Assembly (NCBI GenBank): GCA_944338265.1
Contig: CALVLO010000005.1
Location: forward strand, 1 to 20,732
DNA from: an uncultured Clostridia bacterium
GTDB lineage: Bacteria; Bacillota; Clostridia; Christensenellales; Borkfalkiaceae
Direction of reading: 5' to 3'
DNA length: 20,732 nucleotides
Part shown: positions 20,573 to 20,732 of the stretch, one piece after another
Layout: every line of letters begins with the position of its first letter
Numbering within the stretch: the stretch's first letter is position 1
Notes under the pieces: model-generated
What the model was told of the DNA's origin: nothing
What the model saw: the letters and a program-made list of their open reading frames with translations, nothing else
Database searches by the model: none
Program-made: the position numbers and the translations under genes

Positions 20573-20676
20573 CCTTGCCTCCCTCTTTGAGGGAGGTGCC
20601 CCGCAGGGGCGGTGGGAGTGGTAAAAACTTATCCCCTCCCTACCCTCCCCTTGAACAACAAGGGGAGGCAAAAAGA
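20573..20676 (+). repeat. Two-hairpin unit plus ~80-bp repeat, inverted copy of 15181-15262
   Basis: Hairpin 1 is CCTCCCTCTTTGAGGGAGG, hairpin 2 is TGCCCCGCAGGGGCG, and the tail is GGTGGGAGTGG. Then comes ATCCCCTCCCTACC with the stem CTCCCCTTG/CAAGGGGAG. The part from 20595 is nearly identical to the reverse complement of 15181-15262. Confidence 0.82.
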
Positions 20677-20698
20677 CTGTGCGGCAGCAAAGTTTCCC

Positions 20699-20732
20699 TT
20701 GCCTCCCTTTCTGAGAAAGGTCCTGCGCGGCT
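20699..20732 (+). repeat. Repeat module cut by the right window edge
   Basis: CTTGCCTCCC followed by TTTCTGAGAAAGG and TCCTGCGCGG: the start of another unit, similar to 20222-20254. With the preceding units it fills the gene-free stretch 20213-20732. Confidence 0.6.

Noticed and set aside
20213..20732. A CRISPR array, suggested by several repeats in a row.
   Set aside because: The units differ in length, sequence and orientation, there are no regular spacers, and there are no cas genes.

Overview
The window is GC-rich (roughly 60% by eye) and reads as a chromosomal stretch of a Gram-positive, endospore-forming Firmicute of the Clostridia type. The signs are a SpoIVFA/SpoIVFB pair, a cysteine T-box leader, a preQ1 riboswitch, a ComF protein, a membrane pyrophosphatase, consensus TTGACA/TATAAT promoters and strong GGAGG ribosome sites. 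The repeat style and the short AlaRS suggest an uncultured gut lineage such as Christensenellales; that is inference. No phage, plasmid or transposase genes and no rRNA or tRNA genes were seen.

Layout. Positions 80-1623 (minus) hold the intramembrane protease SpoIVFB and its partner SpoIVFA. Positions 1828-3614 (minus) hold tcdA overlapping a cysteine desulfurase gene, driven by a perfect promoter that appears to give a leaderless mRNA. Positions 3697-4621 (plus) hold a small DUF378 membrane protein and queT, the latter behind its own promoter and a preQ1-I riboswitch. A bidirectional terminator separates queT from a short alaS (4722-6539, minus). Positions 6656-7475 are two copies of a composite inverted-repeat element flanking a DUF559 endonuclease-like gene. 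Positions 7477-9917 (minus) are the cysE-cysS operon behind a Cys T-box. Positions 10300-10929 (minus) hold an unknown protein with an HTH-like C-terminus. Positions 11415-12298 (plus) hold a DeoR-family regulator with its own promoter and terminator. Positions 12386-14944 (minus) hold hppA and a small unknown gene. Positions 15118-15832 are a dense repeat cluster. Positions 15847-17160 (minus) hold an acidic zinc-ribbon protein and comF. Positions 17354-19798 (minus) encode a large surface protein with both a lipoprotein signal and a C-terminal membrane anchor. Positions 19922-20212 (plus) hold a small repeat-bearing protein, and the rest to the right edge is another repeat cluster.

Functional themes are sulfur and tRNA metabolism (cysE, cysS, cysteine desulfurase, tcdA, queT, alaS), sporulation, and pyrophosphate-driven ion pumping. 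The most unusual content is non-coding. Intergenic regions are filled with a modular repeat: a purine/pyrimidine hairpin, a second short hairpin whose stem bases covary between copies, and a G-rich tail that could compete for the first hairpin's pyrimidine arm. At least two promoters sit so close to start codons that the transcripts should lack a 5' leader.
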